DNA of 43,889 bases from Porticoccaceae bacterium (GTDB lineage: Bacteria > Pseudomonadota > Gammaproteobacteria > Pseudomonadales > Porticoccaceae): contig PCCK01000108.1 of NCBI GenBank assembly GCA_002731695.1, positions 1 to 43,889 of the forward strand. Reading direction: 5' to 3'. Below, piece after piece: positions 1 through 12,645 of the stretch. Numbering within the stretch: position 1 is the first letter of the stretch; the number at the start of each line of letters is the position of its first letter. Position numbers and translations under genes: made by a program. The notes beneath the pieces were generated by a model that saw nothing but the letters and a program-made list of their open reading frames with translations, had not been told where the DNA came from and ran no database searches.

Positions 1-210
1 CCAAAAAATTTTTTTCGTTCGCAAATTCATTCAGTGTATCGCCAGTGGGCTTGCTAGATTATCAATTGGGTGCGTTATAAGCCGGCTAACGAACTTTTCG
101 CTAACTTTCACGTGCTGGATGAACGATAGTAAAACAATTTGTTAGCGCAAAACTACACCGAGTGATGTTAGACTCTCGATTATCTAATTATAAAGTTTTT
201 TGAGAGTTGC
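1..210. other. Upstream region of miaE, no gene recognised
   Basis: AT-rich stretch at the window edge. I see no reading frame of useful length and no convincing promoter pair. The last 15 bases before the miaE ATG contain a weak GAGAG ribosome-binding site. The 3' end of a gene lying outside the window cannot be excluded. Confidence 0.4.
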
Positions 211-822
211 ATGTCACCGGATCTAACAGAAATTTTGACGTTTTTGCCTTGTTGCACCCCCAAAACCTGGGTCAAGAACGCAGTGGAAAATCAAGAGCTT
301 CTCTTGATAGATCATGCTAATTGTGAAAAAAAAGCCGCGATGAACGCTATTCAACTCACTTTTCGCCACAATAGCGACTTCGGGTTTCTCAATAAAATGT
401 CTCGCCTTGCTCGGGAGGAGATGAGACATTTCGAGCAAGTAATTGCTATTATGGAAAAGCGAAATATTAAATACCGGCACCTATCCGCATCTCGTTATGC
501 CTCTAACTTGCACAGTATGATTCGAGATGGACACATAGAAAGATTGGTTGATCTACTCATCATAGGAGCTTTCATAGAAGCGCGTTCGTGTGAACGCTTT
601 GCAAGAATTGCCCCTGAACTCGATAGTGAATTGTGTAACTTTTACTTATCTCTACTCAAGTCAGAGGCGCGTCATTACCAAGATTATCTCAGGCTTGCGC
701 GACGGTTGACTTGTGAGTCAATGTTGAACGAGAGAATTACTATTTTCAGACATCTCGAGCAGGAGATGATCGAAACGCCGGATAACGCATTTCGATTTCA
801 TTCGGGCCCTGTTTTAGCGTGA
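211..822 (+). CDS. miaE: tRNA-(ms2io6A) hydroxylase MiaE
   Basis: Non-haem diiron monooxygenase that hydroxylates the isopentenyl group of ms2i6A37 in tRNAs reading UNN codons, using O2. The 203-residue protein has the ferritin-like ligand set expected of MiaE: E39, E70 with H73 (EEMRH), E123 (IEARSCERF) and E152 with H155 (SEARHY). The length suits the family. The ATG at 211 follows a weak GAGAG site. It stands alone and converges on gltA, with about 110 bases between the stop codons. MiaE occurs in a limited set of bacteria, mainly gammaproteobacteria, and implies MiaA and MiaB elsewhere in the genome. Family assignment is strong; the reaction is inferred from the family. Confidence 0.92.
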   Translation: MSPDLTEILTFLPCCTPKTWVKNAVENQELLLIDHANCEKKAAMNAIQLTFRHNSDFGFLNKMSRLAREEMRHFEQVIAIMEKRNIKYRHLSASRYASNLHSMIRDGHIERLVDLLIIGAFIEARSCERFARIAPELDSELCNFYLSLLKSEARHYQDYLRLARRLTCESMLNERITIFRHLEQEMIETPDNAFRFHSGPVLA

Positions 823-932
823 TTGAGTTCGCTTGACGAGGCTTAGTTTGACCCACTAAGTTTACTACGGTGAACTATTTCGAAAACTAGTTTAAGCGTG
901 CTCGCTGAAAGTATTGTACTAAGGCCCTAAAC

Positions 933-2204
933 CTATGGGAATTTTCGGGTTTTAGCGCCCGTATATAGTTGCCTTGGCCTACCTATTCGATACGGATTAC
1001 TAATCATTTCATTCCAGTGAGAAATCCATCCGACTGTTCGCCCCGTTGCAAATATTACGGTAAACATTTCGACTGGAATACCAATTGCTTTAAGAATAAT
1101 ACCCGAGTAAAAGTCCACATTTGGATATAGTTTTTTCTCGACGAAATAATCGTCTTCGAGGGCTATTTGTTCTAGTTTTTTGGCGAGTTTAAAGAGAGGA
1201 TCATTCTCAAGACCTAGGACAGATAGAACCTCATCACAGCTCTCTCTCATAACGGTTGCCCGAGGATCATGGTTTTTGTATACCCTGTGACCGAACCCCA
1301 TGAGACGAAATGGATCTTGTTTGTCTTTTGCTCGTTTGAGATATTGTGGAATGTTTTTTTCGTCACCAATTTCATTCAACATGTTTAGAACTGCCTCATT
1401 AGCCCCACCATGAGCTGGACCCCAAAGCGCGGCTATGCCGGCCGCTATACATGCAAAAGGGTTAGCTCCTGAAGATCCGGCCAATCTGACCGTTGAGGTC
1501 GAGGCATTTTGTTCATGGTCTGCGTGCAAAAGGAATATTCGATCCATTGCCTTCGTCAATGTTGGATGAACTTTGTACTCTTCACACGGTGTTCCAAACA
1601 TCATATGTAAAAAGTTTTCTGCATAAGATAACGAGTTATCTGGGTAGACATAAGGTTGTCCTATATAATGCTTGTGGCACATTGCAGCCATTGTTGGCAT
1701 CTTGGCTATAAGCCGATGCGCTGATATTGTCCTTTGTTGTTGGTCAGTTATATCGAGAGAATCATGATAAAAAGAGGACATTGCGCCCACCAGTCCGCAA
1801 AGCATAGCCATTGGATGAGCATCATAGCGAAACCCGCTAATGAAAAGCTCGATCGACCGATTGACCATGGTGTGATATCGGATTGTTCGTTCAAAATCTA
1901 CTTTTTGATCCGCGGTTGGCAAACTCCCCTCGAAAAGTAGGTAGCAAACCTCAAGGTAATCAGATTTTTCGGCCAAAACTTCAATGGGATATCCTCGATG
2001 TAACAAGACGCCGTTTTCACCATCGATATAAGTGATGTCAGATTGGCACGCTGCAGTAGAGGAAAATCCTGGGTCATATGTAAAGAGCCCATTACCACCG
2101 AGCCGCCCAATATCAATCACGTCGTAACCCAATGATCCCTCATGTATTGGCAGCTCAATGACCGCTTTTCCATCAACAGAAAGTTTTGCGGATCGCTTTG
2201 TCAT
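933..2204 (-). CDS. gltA: Citrate synthase (type II, hexameric family)
   Basis: Condenses acetyl-CoA and oxaloacetate to citrate, the entry step of the TCA cycle. The 423 residues align along their length with E. coli GltA. The catalytic residues are present: H265 (WGPAHGG), H306 (GFGHRVYK) and D364 (PNVDFYSG). I place the start at the ATG whose first base is 2204, giving [10 protein letters not shown]. It has a GGAGAG site seven bases upstream. The frame is open to 2255, but that longer start would fall next to the -10 box of the promoter and is unlikely. The gene is divergent from the sdh-suc operon, a common arrangement in gammaproteobacteria. Confidence 0.96.
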   Translation of the reverse strand: MTKRSAKLSVDGKAVIELPIHEGSLGYDVIDIGRLGGNGLFTYDPGFSSTAACQSDITYIDGENGVLLHRGYPIEVLAEKSDYLEVCYLLFEGSLPTADQKVDFERTIRYHTMVNRSIELFISGFRYDAHPMAMLCGLVGAMSSFYHDSLDITDQQQRTISAHRLIAKMPTMAAMCHKHYIGQPYVYPDNSLSYAENFLHMMFGTPCEEYKVHPTLTKAMDRIFLLHADHEQNASTSTVRLAGSSGANPFACIAAGIAALWGPAHGGANEAVLNMLNEIGDEKNIPQYLKRAKDKQDPFRLMGFGHRVYKNHDPRATVMRESCDEVLSVLGLENDPLFKLAKKLEQIALEDDYFVEKKLYPNVDFYSGIILKAIGIPVEMFTVIFATGRTVGWISHWNEMISNPYRIGRPRQLYTGAKTRKFP

Positions 2205-2256
2205 ACATTTTCTCTCCATCTTGATTTTCGCAGAATGTTTATAAACTATTGCCACA

Positions 2257-2284
2257 ACTATAGATACTCCGATTGGATTGTCAA
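2257..2284 (-). promoter_or_regulatory. Sigma-70 promoter of gltA
   Basis: On the minus strand there is a perfect -35 TTGACA (2284-2279), a 16-base spacer and a -10 TATAGT (2262-2257). Transcription would begin near 2250, giving a leader of roughly 45 bases before the ATG at 2204. This also settles the start choice for gltA. Confidence 0.75.
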
Positions 2285-2567
2285 CTGGGGCGAATTTTTT
2301 CGTAGCTGTTGTTTGGAGTAGTATATTGCTCGTACAATACAGTTTATTGTCCAGTCACGGTGGAGATTATTTTTTATGTTCTTATTTCCAAGAAACTTGA
2401 GTCAGGCGTAGTTTTAGATAATTGAAATCTTACAATGCCGCAACTATACTCGGCGCTCATTGGGAAAGTGGTCACTAATGTGGTTAATTTGAAAAAAGTG
2501 TGCAGGATACTTTTTTCTACTTTCCTTTTTTTGCATCTTTTCTCAATAGCTAGACGAGGCTTTTTCA
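2285..2567. other. Divergent gltA / sdhC control region
   Basis: About 280 AT-rich bases between the gltA promoter and sdhC. A possible plus-strand promoter is TTGTTT at 2309-2314 and TACAAT at 2333-2338 with an 18-base spacer, but the -35 is poor. A reverse-strand frame in this stretch has no recognisable protein content. Regulators of the operon probably bind here, but I cannot name a site. Confidence 0.4.
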
Positions 2568-2945
2568 GTGGAAAAAAAGAGACCAATGAATCTTGATCTT
2601 GGTACGATCAGGCTACCTATAACATCCTATGTTTCTATTTTACACCGAGTTTCTGGTGTGTTTATGTTCTTTGCGGTTGCAGCATTAATTTGGCTATTTG
2701 ATACGAGCTTGTCTTCCGAGGAAGGATATTTATTTGTGGTTGAACTTCTTAATTATCCTCTGGCTCAAATAGTAATTTTTATCTTACTTTCAGCACTCGC
2801 ATACCACATATCCACGGGTATTCGGCATCTCGTAATGGACTTTGGTTTTGCTGAAGATTTTCGAGCAGGTCAGATTTCTGCGCTGGCCGCAATCTTAGTT
2901 ACTGTCTTTTTGATTGTTTTGATAGCTGGGTGGATATACATATGA
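2568..2945 (+). CDS. sdhC: Succinate dehydrogenase cytochrome b556 subunit
   Basis: Membrane anchor of complex II that helps bind haem b and ubiquinone. The 125-residue protein begins with the family signature RPMNLDLGTIRLPITS, then S-x-x-HRVSG and three hydrophobic helices. H80 in AYHISTGIRH corresponds to the haem-ligand histidine of E. coli SdhC (H84). The start is GTG at 2568 with GAGGC seven bases upstream. The stop overlaps the sdhD start as ATGA. It is the first gene of the sdhCDAB-sucAB-lpd-sucCD run. Confidence 0.94.
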   Translation: MEKKRPMNLDLGTIRLPITSYVSILHRVSGVFMFFAVAALIWLFDTSLSSEEGYLFVVELLNYPLAQIVIFILLSALAYHISTGIRHLVMDFGFAEDFRAGQISALAAILVTVFLIVLIAGWIYI

Positions 2946-3310
2946 GTGGATTAACTCTATTTGTTTTTCGTAGCGGGTCAAATAAATGGCTCTTACAACG
3001 ATTTGCAGCGGTTATTTTGTTGTCTTACATAGTATTCCTAGTTTGCCTCTTGATAATTCGCCCTGAAATGGATTACTCCGACTGGGTTAATTTAAATAAA
3101 GCCATTCCAATGCGCTTTTTTAGCTTCTTGACAGTGCTCTCGTTATCTGTGCATGCATGGATCGGTATGTGGTGCGTTTTTACTGATTATATAACAGTCA
3201 GGTTGATTGGCCCAAAGGCCGATTTTATTCGTAGGAGTTGTATATTTTTGACAACCCTGACAGCTGCTCTTTATGTGCTTTGGGTCTTGAAGGTCTTATG
3301 GAGTATTTAA
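2942..3310 (+). CDS. sdhD: Succinate dehydrogenase membrane anchor subunit
   Basis: Second membrane anchor of succinate dehydrogenase. I use the ATG at 2942, which overlaps the sdhC stop by ATGA and gives 122 residues. The frame could also start at GTG 2930. Three transmembrane helices are visible. H71 and D82-Y83 (FTDYI) fall at the same numbers as the haem- and quinone-site residues of E. coli SdhD. Overlap with sdhC implies coupled translation. Confidence 0.92.
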   Translation: MSGLTLFVFRSGSNKWLLQRFAAVILLSYIVFLVCLLIIRPEMDYSDWVNLNKAIPMRFFSFLTVLSLSVHAWIGMWCVFTDYITVRLIGPKADFIRRSCIFLTTLTAALYVLWVLKVLWSI

Positions 3311-3315
3311 AATAT

Positions 3316-5079
3316 ATGAGAACACTCAGTTTCGACGCGGTTATCGTTGGTGGGGGTGGGTCAGGCATGCGAGCGGCTCTTCAACTGTCCCAGTCTGGTT
3401 ATAATACAGCGGTGATCACTAAGGTGTTCCCCACAAGATCCCACACCGTGTCAGCCCAGGGCGGTATCACTTGTGCGATAGCGAGCGACGACCCTGATGA
3501 TCAATGGCAGTGGCACATGTATGACACAGTTAAAGGCTCGGATTTTATCGGAGATCAAGAGGCGATAGAGTACATGTGTTCGACTGGGCCTGAGGCAGTG
3601 TTCGAGCTTGAGCACATGGGTCTCCCGTTTTCTCGCACTGCGTCAGGTAGGATATATCAGCGACCGTTCGGAGGGCAATCAAAAGATTTTGGGAAAGGTG
3701 GTCAAGCAGCGAGAACATGTGCGGCGGCTGATAGGACCGGTCACGCGCTGCTACACACTTTGTACCAAGGGAATCTTAAAAACAAAACCGTGTTTCTTAA
3801 CGAGTGGTTTGCCGTTGACCTCGTGAAAAATGATGATAACGCTGTAGTGGGTGTAATAGCGATCGATATAGAAAGTGGTGAAGTTGTGTTCGTAAAGAGT
3901 AAAGCAACTGTATTTGCCACTGGAGGGGCTGGGCGCATCTATGCGTCTACCACCAATGCACACATCTGTACTGGTGATGGTATTGGTATGGCGCTTCGCG
4001 CAGGCTTTCCAGTTCAAGATATCGAGATGTGGCAGTTCCATCCAACGGGTATTGCTGGTGCAGGAACTCTTGTGACTGAAGGTTGTCGAGGAGAAGGTGG
4101 ATACCTCATAAATAAACATGGCGAAAGGTTTATGGAGAGATATGCTCCAAATGCGAAAGATTTGGCTGGGAGGGATGTTGTTGCGAGGTCTATGGTGATG
4201 GAAATCCTAGAAGGCAGAGGATGTGGAGAAGCTGGTGATCATGTATTTTTGAAGTTAGATCACTTGGGGGAAGACATCCTGAATGCAAAACTACCTGGCA
4301 TATTAGAGCTGTCTCGTACTTTCGCGCATGCAGACCCAGTTGTTGAACCTATTCCCGTTGTGCCGACCTGCCATTACATGATGGGTGGCATTCCAACCAA
4401 CGTAAACGGACAGGCGTTGACAGTCGCCGGTGACGGGTCTGATAAAATTATTGAAGGGTTTTATGCGTGTGGAGAGGCGGCATGTGTGTCAGTGCATGGA
4501 GCCAACAGGTTAGGGGGGAACTCCCTACTTGATTTAGTAGTCTTTGGAAGAGCCTCAGGGTTGTTTATTGAGAATGCGCTGCGTGACGGCGTAGAGCTTC
4601 GTGAGCCGACAAAAGAGAATATCGAAGCAGCTGTAACTGGCTTAGATAATCTCAATTCGTCAGTTGGCCAAGAGCAGGCGTCAACGCTGAGGGCAGAGTT
4701 GCAAACTATCATGCAGAATTTCTTTGGGGTGTTTCGGAGGGGTGACCTGATGCGTGGTGGAATTGTAGCTTTGCAGTCACTAAAGCATCGGATCGATAAT
4801 GTAGCTCTTGATGACAAAAGTATGGTGTTTAACACAGCAAGAATTGAGGCCCTTGAATTAAGAAATTTATATGCGGTGGCAGAGGCAACGGCAATATCGG
4901 CAGAGGCCCGAACGGAAAGCCGAGGTGCGCACGCACGTGACGATTTTCAGGAGCGCGATGATACAAATTGGTTGTGCCACTCAATGTTTTATCCAGATGA
5001 AAAGCGCGTGGGTAAACGAAGTGTTAATTTTTCGTTGAAGTCGCGAAAGCCTTTTGAGCCAGCGGTCAGAACCTACTGA
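3316..5079 (+). CDS. sdhA: Succinate dehydrogenase flavoprotein subunit
   Basis: Catalytic subunit oxidising succinate to fumarate with covalently bound FAD. The N-terminus [20 protein letters not shown] contains the dinucleotide fold, and H43 in [11 protein letters not shown] is the FAD-linking histidine. QFHPTGIAG, the [10 protein letters not shown] region and [16 protein letters not shown] are all present. From 3316 the protein has 587 residues, close to the family length. An alternative ATG at 3298 overlaps sdhD by 13 bases and would add six residues. It has GAAGG only four bases upstream, while the 3316 start has GGAG 12 bases upstream. Neither spacing is ideal, so the start is uncertain by six codons. 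Confidence 0.94.
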   Translation: MRTLSFDAVIVGGGGSGMRAALQLSQSGYNTAVITKVFPTRSHTVSAQGGITCAIASDDPDDQWQWHMYDTVKGSDFIGDQEAIEYMCSTGPEAVFELEHMGLPFSRTASGRIYQRPFGGQSKDFGKGGQAARTCAAADRTGHALLHTLYQGNLKNKTVFLNEWFAVDLVKNDDNAVVGVIAIDIESGEVVFVKSKATVFATGGAGRIYASTTNAHICTGDGIGMALRAGFPVQDIEMWQFHPTGIAGAGTLVTEGCRGEGGYLINKHGERFMERYAPNAKDLAGRDVVARSMVMEILEGRGCGEAGDHVFLKLDHLGEDILNAKLPGILELSRTFAHADPVVEPIPVVPTCHYMMGGIPTNVNGQALTVAGDGSDKIIEGFYACGEAACVSVHGANRLGGNSLLDLVVFGRASGLFIENALRDGVELREPTKENIEAAVTGLDNLNSSVGQEQASTLRAELQTIMQNFFGVFRRGDLMRGGIVALQSLKHRIDNVALDDKSMVFNTARIEALELRNLYAVAEATAISAEARTESRGAHARDDFQERDDTNWLCHSMFYPDEKRVGKRSVNFSLKSRKPFEPAVRTY

Positions 5080-5111
5080 TGCTGATAGGGTAATGTAAGA
5101 GGATTGTTTTT

Positions 5112-5816
5112 ATGATCACTGTAAGTATATATCGTTTTAACCCAGAGATTGACGAACACCCGCATATGCAGGACTTTGAGTTCGATACGCTTGGGAAAGA
5201 CTTTATGGTGCTGGATGTTTTGGAAAAGTTAAAAGTTAAAGATCCAAGCTTGGTATTTCGCCGCTCTTGTCGGGAGGGAGTGTGCGGTTCAGATGGTATG
5301 AATATATCAGGTAAGAATGGTTTAGCATGCATCACGCCATTGTCTGAGGCTGTCAGAAACAACAAAATAATCATTAGGCCACTGCCTGGACTTCCGGTGA
5401 TTAGGGATCTTGTGATCGACATGCAGCAGTTTTATGCGCAGTATGAAAAAATCGAGCCATATATGGTAAACGATAGCCCTGCTCCTCAAATCGAACGGCT
5501 ACAATCCCAAGAGGAAAGGGCTAGGCTGGACGGTCTATACGAATGTATATTGTGTGCTTGCTGTTCGACAGCCTGCCCGTCATTTTGGTGGAATCCTGAA
5601 AAGTTTATTGGTCCATCGGGCCTGCTTCAAGCATATCGATTTCTGGCCGACAGTCGCGATACCTCCGCAGAGGAGAGACTATCTAAATTGAATGACCCAT
5701 TCAGCGTTTTTCGTTGTCATGGAATCATGAATTGCGTTCAGGTGTGCCCCAAGGGGCTCAACCCCACGCGAGCGATCGGCCACATACGTAATATGTTGAT
5801 TAGAGGAGCTACTTAG
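5112..5816 (+). CDS. sdhB: Succinate dehydrogenase iron-sulfur subunit
   Basis: Electron-transfer subunit of complex II, 234 residues. The [2Fe-2S] ligands are C53, C58, D61 and C73, with Asp at the third position as in E. coli. The [4Fe-4S] and [3Fe-4S] ligands come from ECILCACCSTACP (C145, C148, C151, C155) and from CHGIMNCVQVCP (C202, C208, C212). The ATG at 5112 has AGAGG upstream. It lies 32 bases after sdhA and about 70 bases before sucA in the same direction. Confidence 0.95.
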   Translation: MITVSIYRFNPEIDEHPHMQDFEFDTLGKDFMVLDVLEKLKVKDPSLVFRRSCREGVCGSDGMNISGKNGLACITPLSEAVRNNKIIIRPLPGLPVIRDLVIDMQQFYAQYEKIEPYMVNDSPAPQIERLQSQEERARLDGLYECILCACCSTACPSFWWNPEKFIGPSGLLQAYRFLADSRDTSAEERLSKLNDPFSVFRCHGIMNCVQVCPKGLNPTRAIGHIRNMLIRGAT

Positions 5817-5888
5817 GGTTTAATTTCTTATCTTCCACACCCACTGGTGATGCGTTAGGGTTATTTTACCCCAAGGGAAAGTCTTCAA

Positions 5889-8723
5889 ATGTCCGAAAGC
5901 CTTATGGCCCAATTTCTTAGCTCATCCCATTTTTCGGGAGGGAATGCCGCATATGTAGAAGACCTCTACGACGATTATTTGCACGAACCGGCTGCAGTCT
6001 CTGAAGAGTGGCGAAGGTTCTTTGATCATCTTCCAAAGACTAATGGTTCTTCTAAGTCTGACGTTTCTCATGCCACAATCGTTCAGCACTTTGAGTTGCT
6101 TGGTCGACGTAAGGCTCGGCCAACCCCTGCGCCCGGTTCGGGCGGCATATATCTTCAGCACGAGCGAAAGCAAGTTCGTGTAGTGCAATTGATAAGCTCT
6201 TATAGGTTTCGTGGTCATCAAAAGGCAAACTTGGATCCATTGGGCTTGATGGTGCGGCAAAAAGTTCGTGATCTTGAATTAAATTTCCATGGGCTCACTC
6301 CTGCGGATTTGGACACCACATTTCAGACATCTCCCCTTTATATTGGTAAAGAAGAAGCTCCCCTTAGGGAGATAATCGAGACGCTCGAGGAGACGTATTG
6401 CCGAAATTTGGGCCCAGAGTTTATGCATATCACTTCCTTCGAAGAAAAGCAGTGGCTCGCTCGTCGTTTTGAAAGCGTTAGGTCAAAACCCAACTACGAT
6501 GATACAGCCAGAATCGACGTGCTCGGTCGACTCACTGCGGCAGAGGGTTTAGAGAAGCACTTGGACTCTAAGTATCCCGGAACCAAGCGGTTTGGCCTCG
6601 AAGGCGGAGAAAGTTTGATTCCAATGCTTGATTGCTTAGTGAGAAGATCGGGTCAATATGGATGTAAAGAAATAGTCATGGCCATGGCCCACAGGGGGAG
6701 ATTGAATGTTTTGGTAAATATCTTAGGCAAAAATCCCGCCGAGATGTTTGAAGAATTTGAAGGGAAAAGGCTTGTGAATACGTCTGGAGATGTAAAGTAT
6801 CACCAAGGCTTTTCCTCTAATGTTATGACACCTGGCGGCGAGATTCATCTTGCGCTAGGGTTCAATCCATCACACCTTGAGATTTCATGCCCCGTTGTAG
6901 TTGGATCAGCAAGGGCACGGCAAGATAGACGTCAGGATGCTGAAGGGGAACAAGTTATTCCAATTTTGATCCATGGCGATGCTGCATTCGCCGGTCAAGG
7001 GGTGGTTATGGAGACGTTTCAACTATCGCAGACTAGAGCTTATAAGACCGGTGGCACAATTCATGTTGTGATAAACAATCAGGTTGGATTTACGACCAGC
7101 CGTCAGGATGATGCTCGCTCGACCGAGTATTGTACTGATGTTGCGAAGATGGTTCAGGCTCCTATTTTGCATGTTAATGGCGATAATCCAGATTCAGTGA
7201 TGTTTGCAGCTATGCTGGCAATGGATTATCGATATGAGTTTGGGAAAGATATTGTTATTGATCTCATGTGTTATCGTCGTCGCGGCCATAACGAGACCGA
7301 TGAACCGTCTTCTACCCAGCCAATAATGTACAAAGCGGTTCGAAACCATCCTACGACACGGACATTATATGCACAAAAGTTGATTCAGGAGGGTGTGTTG
7401 AGCTTGGAAAAGGCAGATGAGATGAGTAGTCATTATCGCTCTAGTCTAGATCGTGGAGAGTTTGTTGTTCATAACTTGGTTCGTGAACCTGATCATAGTT
7501 TGTTTGTTGATTGGAATCCTTATTTGGGGCACCAATGGCGAGCAACAGGGGATACAACTTTTCCGCTAGCAAAATTGAAGAAAGTGGGAGATGTTGTTAA
7601 TCGGATACCAGATGAGATTGATGTTCAAAGGCAGGTATTGAGGGTTTATGAGGATCGAGTCAAAATGTTGGCCGGAAAAGCTCCGCTTAACTGGGGTATG
7701 GCTGAGCTTTTAAGTTATGGCTCGTTGATCGAACAGGGGTACCCGATTAGGTTCACGGGTCAGGATGTCAGACGGGGTACATTCTCTCATAGACATGCGG
7801 TGGTCGTTTGCCAGGCCAACGGGACAGATTATATTCCCTTGCAACACATGAGTGATGATCAAGTAAAATTTGATTTATTTGATTCGCTTCTATCTGAGGA
7901 AGCTGTTCTAGCATTCGAGTACGGATATTCCACGACAATGCCGAATGGATTGGTTATTTGGGAGGCCCAATTTGGTGACTTCGCCAATGGCGCCCAGGTA
8001 GTAATAGATCAATTCATCGCTAGTGGAGAACATAAGTGGGGTCGCCTATCCGGCTTGACTATGCTGTTGCCACACGGGTTTGAGGGTCAGGGCCCTGAAC
8101 ACTCTTCGGCTCGTCTAGAAAGGTTTTTGCAGCTGTGCGCCGAGCATAATATACAAATCTGTATACCCACAACACCGGCTCAGATTTTCCACTTATTGCG
8201 TCGTCAGGCGATTCGACCGATGAGAAGACCTCTTATGATTATGAGTCCAAAGTGGATTTTACGTCATAAACAGGCTATTTCGAGTTTAGAGGAACTGGCG
8301 TCTGGTCGTTTCGAAAATGTGCTTCCAGATCATAATGTCGAGGCGGCAAATACAAAGCGACTAGTTCTGTGCGCAGGTAAGGTCTACTACCATTTGCTTG
8401 AAGAGCGAGACAGACGGAATATTGATAATATTGCTTTAGTTAGGTTGGAACAATTATACCCATTTCCCAATGTTGAGTTAGATAAAATTTTGGCCTCGAT
8501 GTGTGACCTCGAGCAGGCAGTGTGGTGTCAGGAGGAACCAATGAATCAAGGGGCGTGGTACAGTAGTCAGCATCATATGCGTAATGCCTTAAAGCGGCAT
8601 AAGACTAACTTAGTATTAGACTATGTTGGTCGGAAGAGTTCAGCTGCTCCTGCGTCTGGATATATGTCAGTCCATCTTGAGGAACAAGCCCAGTTTATTG
8701 ATCAAGCGTTGACAATTAATTAG
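5889..8723 (+). CDS. sucA: 2-oxoglutarate dehydrogenase E1 component
   Basis: Thiamine-diphosphate-dependent decarboxylase of the 2-oxoglutarate dehydrogenase complex. The 944 residues match the family length. They begin with the typical N-terminal segment containing [13 protein letters not shown], thought to contact E2. [29 protein letters not shown] from about residue 360 and INNQVGFTT belong to the ThDP/Mg site. [20 protein letters not shown] lies in the C-terminal transketolase-like domain. A short GGGT-TATTTT-ACCC stem lies in the 72-base gap after sdhB. It is too small and lacks the T-run of a terminator, so read-through from sdh is likely. Confidence 0.96.
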   Translation: MSESLMAQFLSSSHFSGGNAAYVEDLYDDYLHEPAAVSEEWRRFFDHLPKTNGSSKSDVSHATIVQHFELLGRRKARPTPAPGSGGIYLQHERKQVRVVQLISSYRFRGHQKANLDPLGLMVRQKVRDLELNFHGLTPADLDTTFQTSPLYIGKEEAPLREIIETLEETYCRNLGPEFMHITSFEEKQWLARRFESVRSKPNYDDTARIDVLGRLTAAEGLEKHLDSKYPGTKRFGLEGGESLIPMLDCLVRRSGQYGCKEIVMAMAHRGRLNVLVNILGKNPAEMFEEFEGKRLVNTSGDVKYHQGFSSNVMTPGGEIHLALGFNPSHLEISCPVVVGSARARQDRRQDAEGEQVIPILIHGDAAFAGQGVVMETFQLSQTRAYKTGGTIHVVINNQVGFTTSRQDDARSTEYCTDVAKMVQAPILHVNGDNPDSVMFAAMLAMDYRYEFGKDIVIDLMCYRRRGHNETDEPSSTQPIMYKAVRNHPTTRTLYAQKLIQEGVLSLEKADEMSSHYRSSLDRGEFVVHNLVREPDHSLFVDWNPYLGHQWRATGDTTFPLAKLKKVGDVVNRIPDEIDVQRQVLRVYEDRVKMLAGKAPLNWGMAELLSYGSLIEQGYPIRFTGQDVRRGTFSHRHAVVVCQANGTDYIPLQHMSDDQVKFDLFDSLLSEEAVLAFEYGYSTTMPNGLVIWEAQFGDFANGAQVVIDQFIASGEHKWGRLSGLTMLLPHGFEGQGPEHSSARLERFLQLCAEHNIQICIPTTPAQIFHLLRRQAIRPMRRPLMIMSPKWILRHKQAISSLEELASGRFENVLPDHNVEAANTKRLVLCAGKVYYHLLEERDRRNIDNIALVRLEQLYPFPNVELDKILASMCDLEQAVWCQEEPMNQGAWYSSQHHMRNALKRHKTNLVLDYVGRKSSAAPASGYMSVHLEEQAQFIDQALTIN

Positions 8724-8742
8724 AAACAACAGGAAGAGAATA

Positions 8743-9945
8743 ATGGCTACAGATATAAAGGCGCCGAGCTACCCAGAATCCGTTCAGGAGGGCACACTTT
8801 CGCACTGGCATGTGAAAGCTGGAGATTTTGTGACCCGAGATGACCTTGTGGTGGATATTGAGACCGATAAGGTAGTGTTGGAAGTTGTGGCACCGGTCAC
8901 GGGTACATTAATCGAAGTCTTTAAACAGGAGGGTGACATAGTTCTAAGTAGTGATTTGGTGGGAAGAATAGAGGAGGGTACAACAACTGATTCCCCTGTA
9001 GACGTCTCAAAACAAGAGCAGCCGGCAAGTAATAAAGATAATGATGGGTTGGTGAATCCTGCTGCGAGGAAATTGGCGGAAGAACGAGGTATAGATTTGC
9101 TTCATATCACAGGAACTGGGCGGGGGGGTCGAATTACAAAAGAGGATGTCGTCAATTATGACGTTAAACAGGATACCTCGGTTACAGAACAGATCGAGGA
9201 AGAATCTCAAGGATCAAATTTAGTAGCTTTTGACGGCGGTGAGCGCGTGCAGCGTCGCGTTGCTATGACCCGAATGCGGTCGCGGATTTCAGAGCGTTTG
9301 CTAGAAGTTACCCAGACGACGGCTTCATTAACCACTTTTAATGAAGTGGACATGAGTGCTTTAATTAATTTGCGTAAGCAATATCAAGAAGAATTTACTA
9401 AGATGCATAACGGCACTCGGCTGGGGTACATGGGTTTTTTTGTGAAGGCCGCTGTGGAGGCTTTGAAAAGGTTTCCCTTGGTTAACGCATCGATCGATGA
9501 CGATCATATCGTGTACCATGGCTATCAAGATATAGGTGTTGCTGTGTCTACCGATCGTGGTTTAGTAGTTCCGGTATTGAGAAATGCGGAAAATATGAGC
9601 ATTGCGTCTGTTGAGAATAGTATCTTTGAATTTGCCGCGAAAGCTCGAGATAGTAAATTAACGATAGATGAAATGACCGGTGGAACCTTCACTATCACTA
9701 ATGGGGGTGTCTATGGGTCTCTCTTATCCACGCCAATAATTAATCCGCCGCAGACCGCTATTCTTGGAATGCATAAGATACAGGAGCGTCCCGTTGCGCA
9801 TCAGGGGAAAGTTACTATTCGTCCTATGATGTACCTAGCATTGTCTTACGACCACCGACTTATAGATGGAAAGGAGGCAGTTCGTTTTCTTGTTACATGT
9901 AAAGAGCTTCTTGAGGATCCCGCTAAAATTTTATTGGAAATTTAA
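8743..9945 (+). CDS. sucB: Dihydrolipoyl succinyltransferase (E2 of 2-oxoglutarate dehydrogenase)
   Basis: Core subunit that moves the succinyl group from E1 to CoA. An N-terminal lipoyl domain spans residues 1-78, with the lipoylated lysine at K43 ([10 protein letters not shown]). A hydrophilic linker follows, then a peripheral-subunit-binding domain from about residue 103 ([14 protein letters not shown]) and the acyltransferase domain. The active-site motif is SYDHRLIDG with H371 and D375. The 400-residue length is normal for SucB with one lipoyl domain. AGGAAGAG precedes the ATG, 19 bases after sucA. Confidence 0.95.
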   Translation: MATDIKAPSYPESVQEGTLSHWHVKAGDFVTRDDLVVDIETDKVVLEVVAPVTGTLIEVFKQEGDIVLSSDLVGRIEEGTTTDSPVDVSKQEQPASNKDNDGLVNPAARKLAEERGIDLLHITGTGRGGRITKEDVVNYDVKQDTSVTEQIEEESQGSNLVAFDGGERVQRRVAMTRMRSRISERLLEVTQTTASLTTFNEVDMSALINLRKQYQEEFTKMHNGTRLGYMGFFVKAAVEALKRFPLVNASIDDDHIVYHGYQDIGVAVSTDRGLVVPVLRNAENMSIASVENSIFEFAAKARDSKLTIDEMTGGTFTITNGGVYGSLLSTPIINPPQTAILGMHKIQERPVAHQGKVTIRPMMYLALSYDHRLIDGKEAVRFLVTCKELLEDPAKILLEI

Positions 9946-9962
9946 AATTGCATATTGGATAA

Positions 9963-11411
<1,449 letters not shown>

Positions 11412-11477
11412 CTTCAATTTCTGAGGTAAAAGCGAGCATCATCCGGTAGATTAAATTTTCTTTTAGGATTACAAAGT

Positions 11478-12644
11478 ATGAATTTGCACGAATATCAAAG
11501 TAAGCAGCTTTTTGCCCAGTATGGATTACCGGTCTCAGAGGGAATTACTGCACGAACGATTGAAGAGGCGCTTGGCGCTTTGGATACCATAGGAGGTGAT
11601 TGCTGGGTGGTGAAGACACAGGTTCACGCCGGAGGACGAGGTAAGGCTGGCGGCGTTAAATTAGTTCGGTCTGGCATGGAGGTGGAGAATTTTGCTAAAA
11701 ATTGGCTCGGAAAAAAATTAGTTACTTATCAAACAGATTCTTTGGGACAACCTGTTAACACGATATTAGTTGAGCCTTTCGTTGATATCTCAAATGAGAT
11801 CTATCTCGGCGCGGTTATTGACCGATCAACCCAACGTGTTGTTTTCATGGCTTCTTCGGAGGGCGGCGTTGAAATTGAAAAAGTAGCTTATGAGACTCCT
11901 GATAAAATATTGAGGGTCAACATAGATCCAACAACTGGTGCCCAACCTTATCAAGGTCGGCAGCTCGCATTCAATCTCGGGCTTGTCGGGGTTCAAGTAC
12001 GGCAGTTTGTTAATATTTTTTTGGGTCTAGCGAAGATGTTTTTCGAGTGCGATATGGCGCTTTTGGAAATTAATCCACTTATCATAAATGGCGAAGGAAA
12101 CTTACACTGTTTGGATGCAAAAGTGGTCATTGATAGTAATGCGCTTTACCGACAACCCGTGCTCAAAGCAATGTATGATCCTACGCAAGAGGACCCAAGA
12201 GAGTCTTTAGCCGCCGACTGGGATCTTAATTATGTGGCGTTAGAGGGTAGTATCGGATGCATGGTGAATGGAGCAGGTTTGGCAATGGGTACCATGGATA
12301 TAGTTCAATTGCATGGTGGTTCTCCCGCTAACTTTCTTGATGTCGGTGGAGGTGCAACCAAACAAAGGGTTGTTGAGGCGTTCAAAATCATTCTTTCTGA
12401 TGATCGGGTAAACGCGGTTTTGATAAATATATTTGGTGGTATTGTCAGGTGTGACTTAATTGCCGACGGTGTGATTGGAGCAGTTGAGGAGGTCGGAGTC
12501 AAGGTGCCTGTGGTGGTTCGTCTCGAAGGTAACAACGCAGACTCGGGAAGACAAATGCTTGAGGATTCTGGTCTTGACATTATTGCAGCGACGAGCCTAT
12601 CAGATGCAGCCTCAAAAGTAGTAAAAGCGTCGGGAGCGAAATAA
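11478..12644 (+). CDS. sucC: Succinyl-CoA synthetase (ADP-forming) beta subunit
   Basis: Nucleotide-binding subunit of the enzyme that conserves the succinyl-CoA thioester as a nucleoside triphosphate. The 388 residues match the family. The N-terminal ATP-grasp half starts [20 protein letters not shown] and contains [17 protein letters not shown]. The C-terminal half contains the phosphate-channel motif [14 protein letters not shown] 66-base gap separates it from lpd, and it is followed by sucD after one base. Confidence 0.96.
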   Translation: MNLHEYQSKQLFAQYGLPVSEGITARTIEEALGALDTIGGDCWVVKTQVHAGGRGKAGGVKLVRSGMEVENFAKNWLGKKLVTYQTDSLGQPVNTILVEPFVDISNEIYLGAVIDRSTQRVVFMASSEGGVEIEKVAYETPDKILRVNIDPTTGAQPYQGRQLAFNLGLVGVQVRQFVNIFLGLAKMFFECDMALLEINPLIINGEGNLHCLDAKVVIDSNALYRQPVLKAMYDPTQEDPRESLAADWDLNYVALEGSIGCMVNGAGLAMGTMDIVQLHGGSPANFLDVGGGATKQRVVEAFKIILSDDRVNAVLINIFGGIVRCDLIADGVIGAVEEVGVKVPVVVRLEGNNADSGRQMLEDSGLDIIAATSLSDAASKVVKASGAK

Positions 12645-12645
12645 A

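Noticed and set aside
2374-2586. 70-codon minus-strand frame between gltA and sdhC
   Set aside because: Lysine- and phenylalanine-rich sequence from AT-rich control DNA, no start signals, overlaps the sdhC start.
5855-5874. Small GGGT-TATTTT-ACCC hairpin between sdhB and sucA as a terminator
   Set aside because: Four-base stem and no T-run, inside what is normally one operon.
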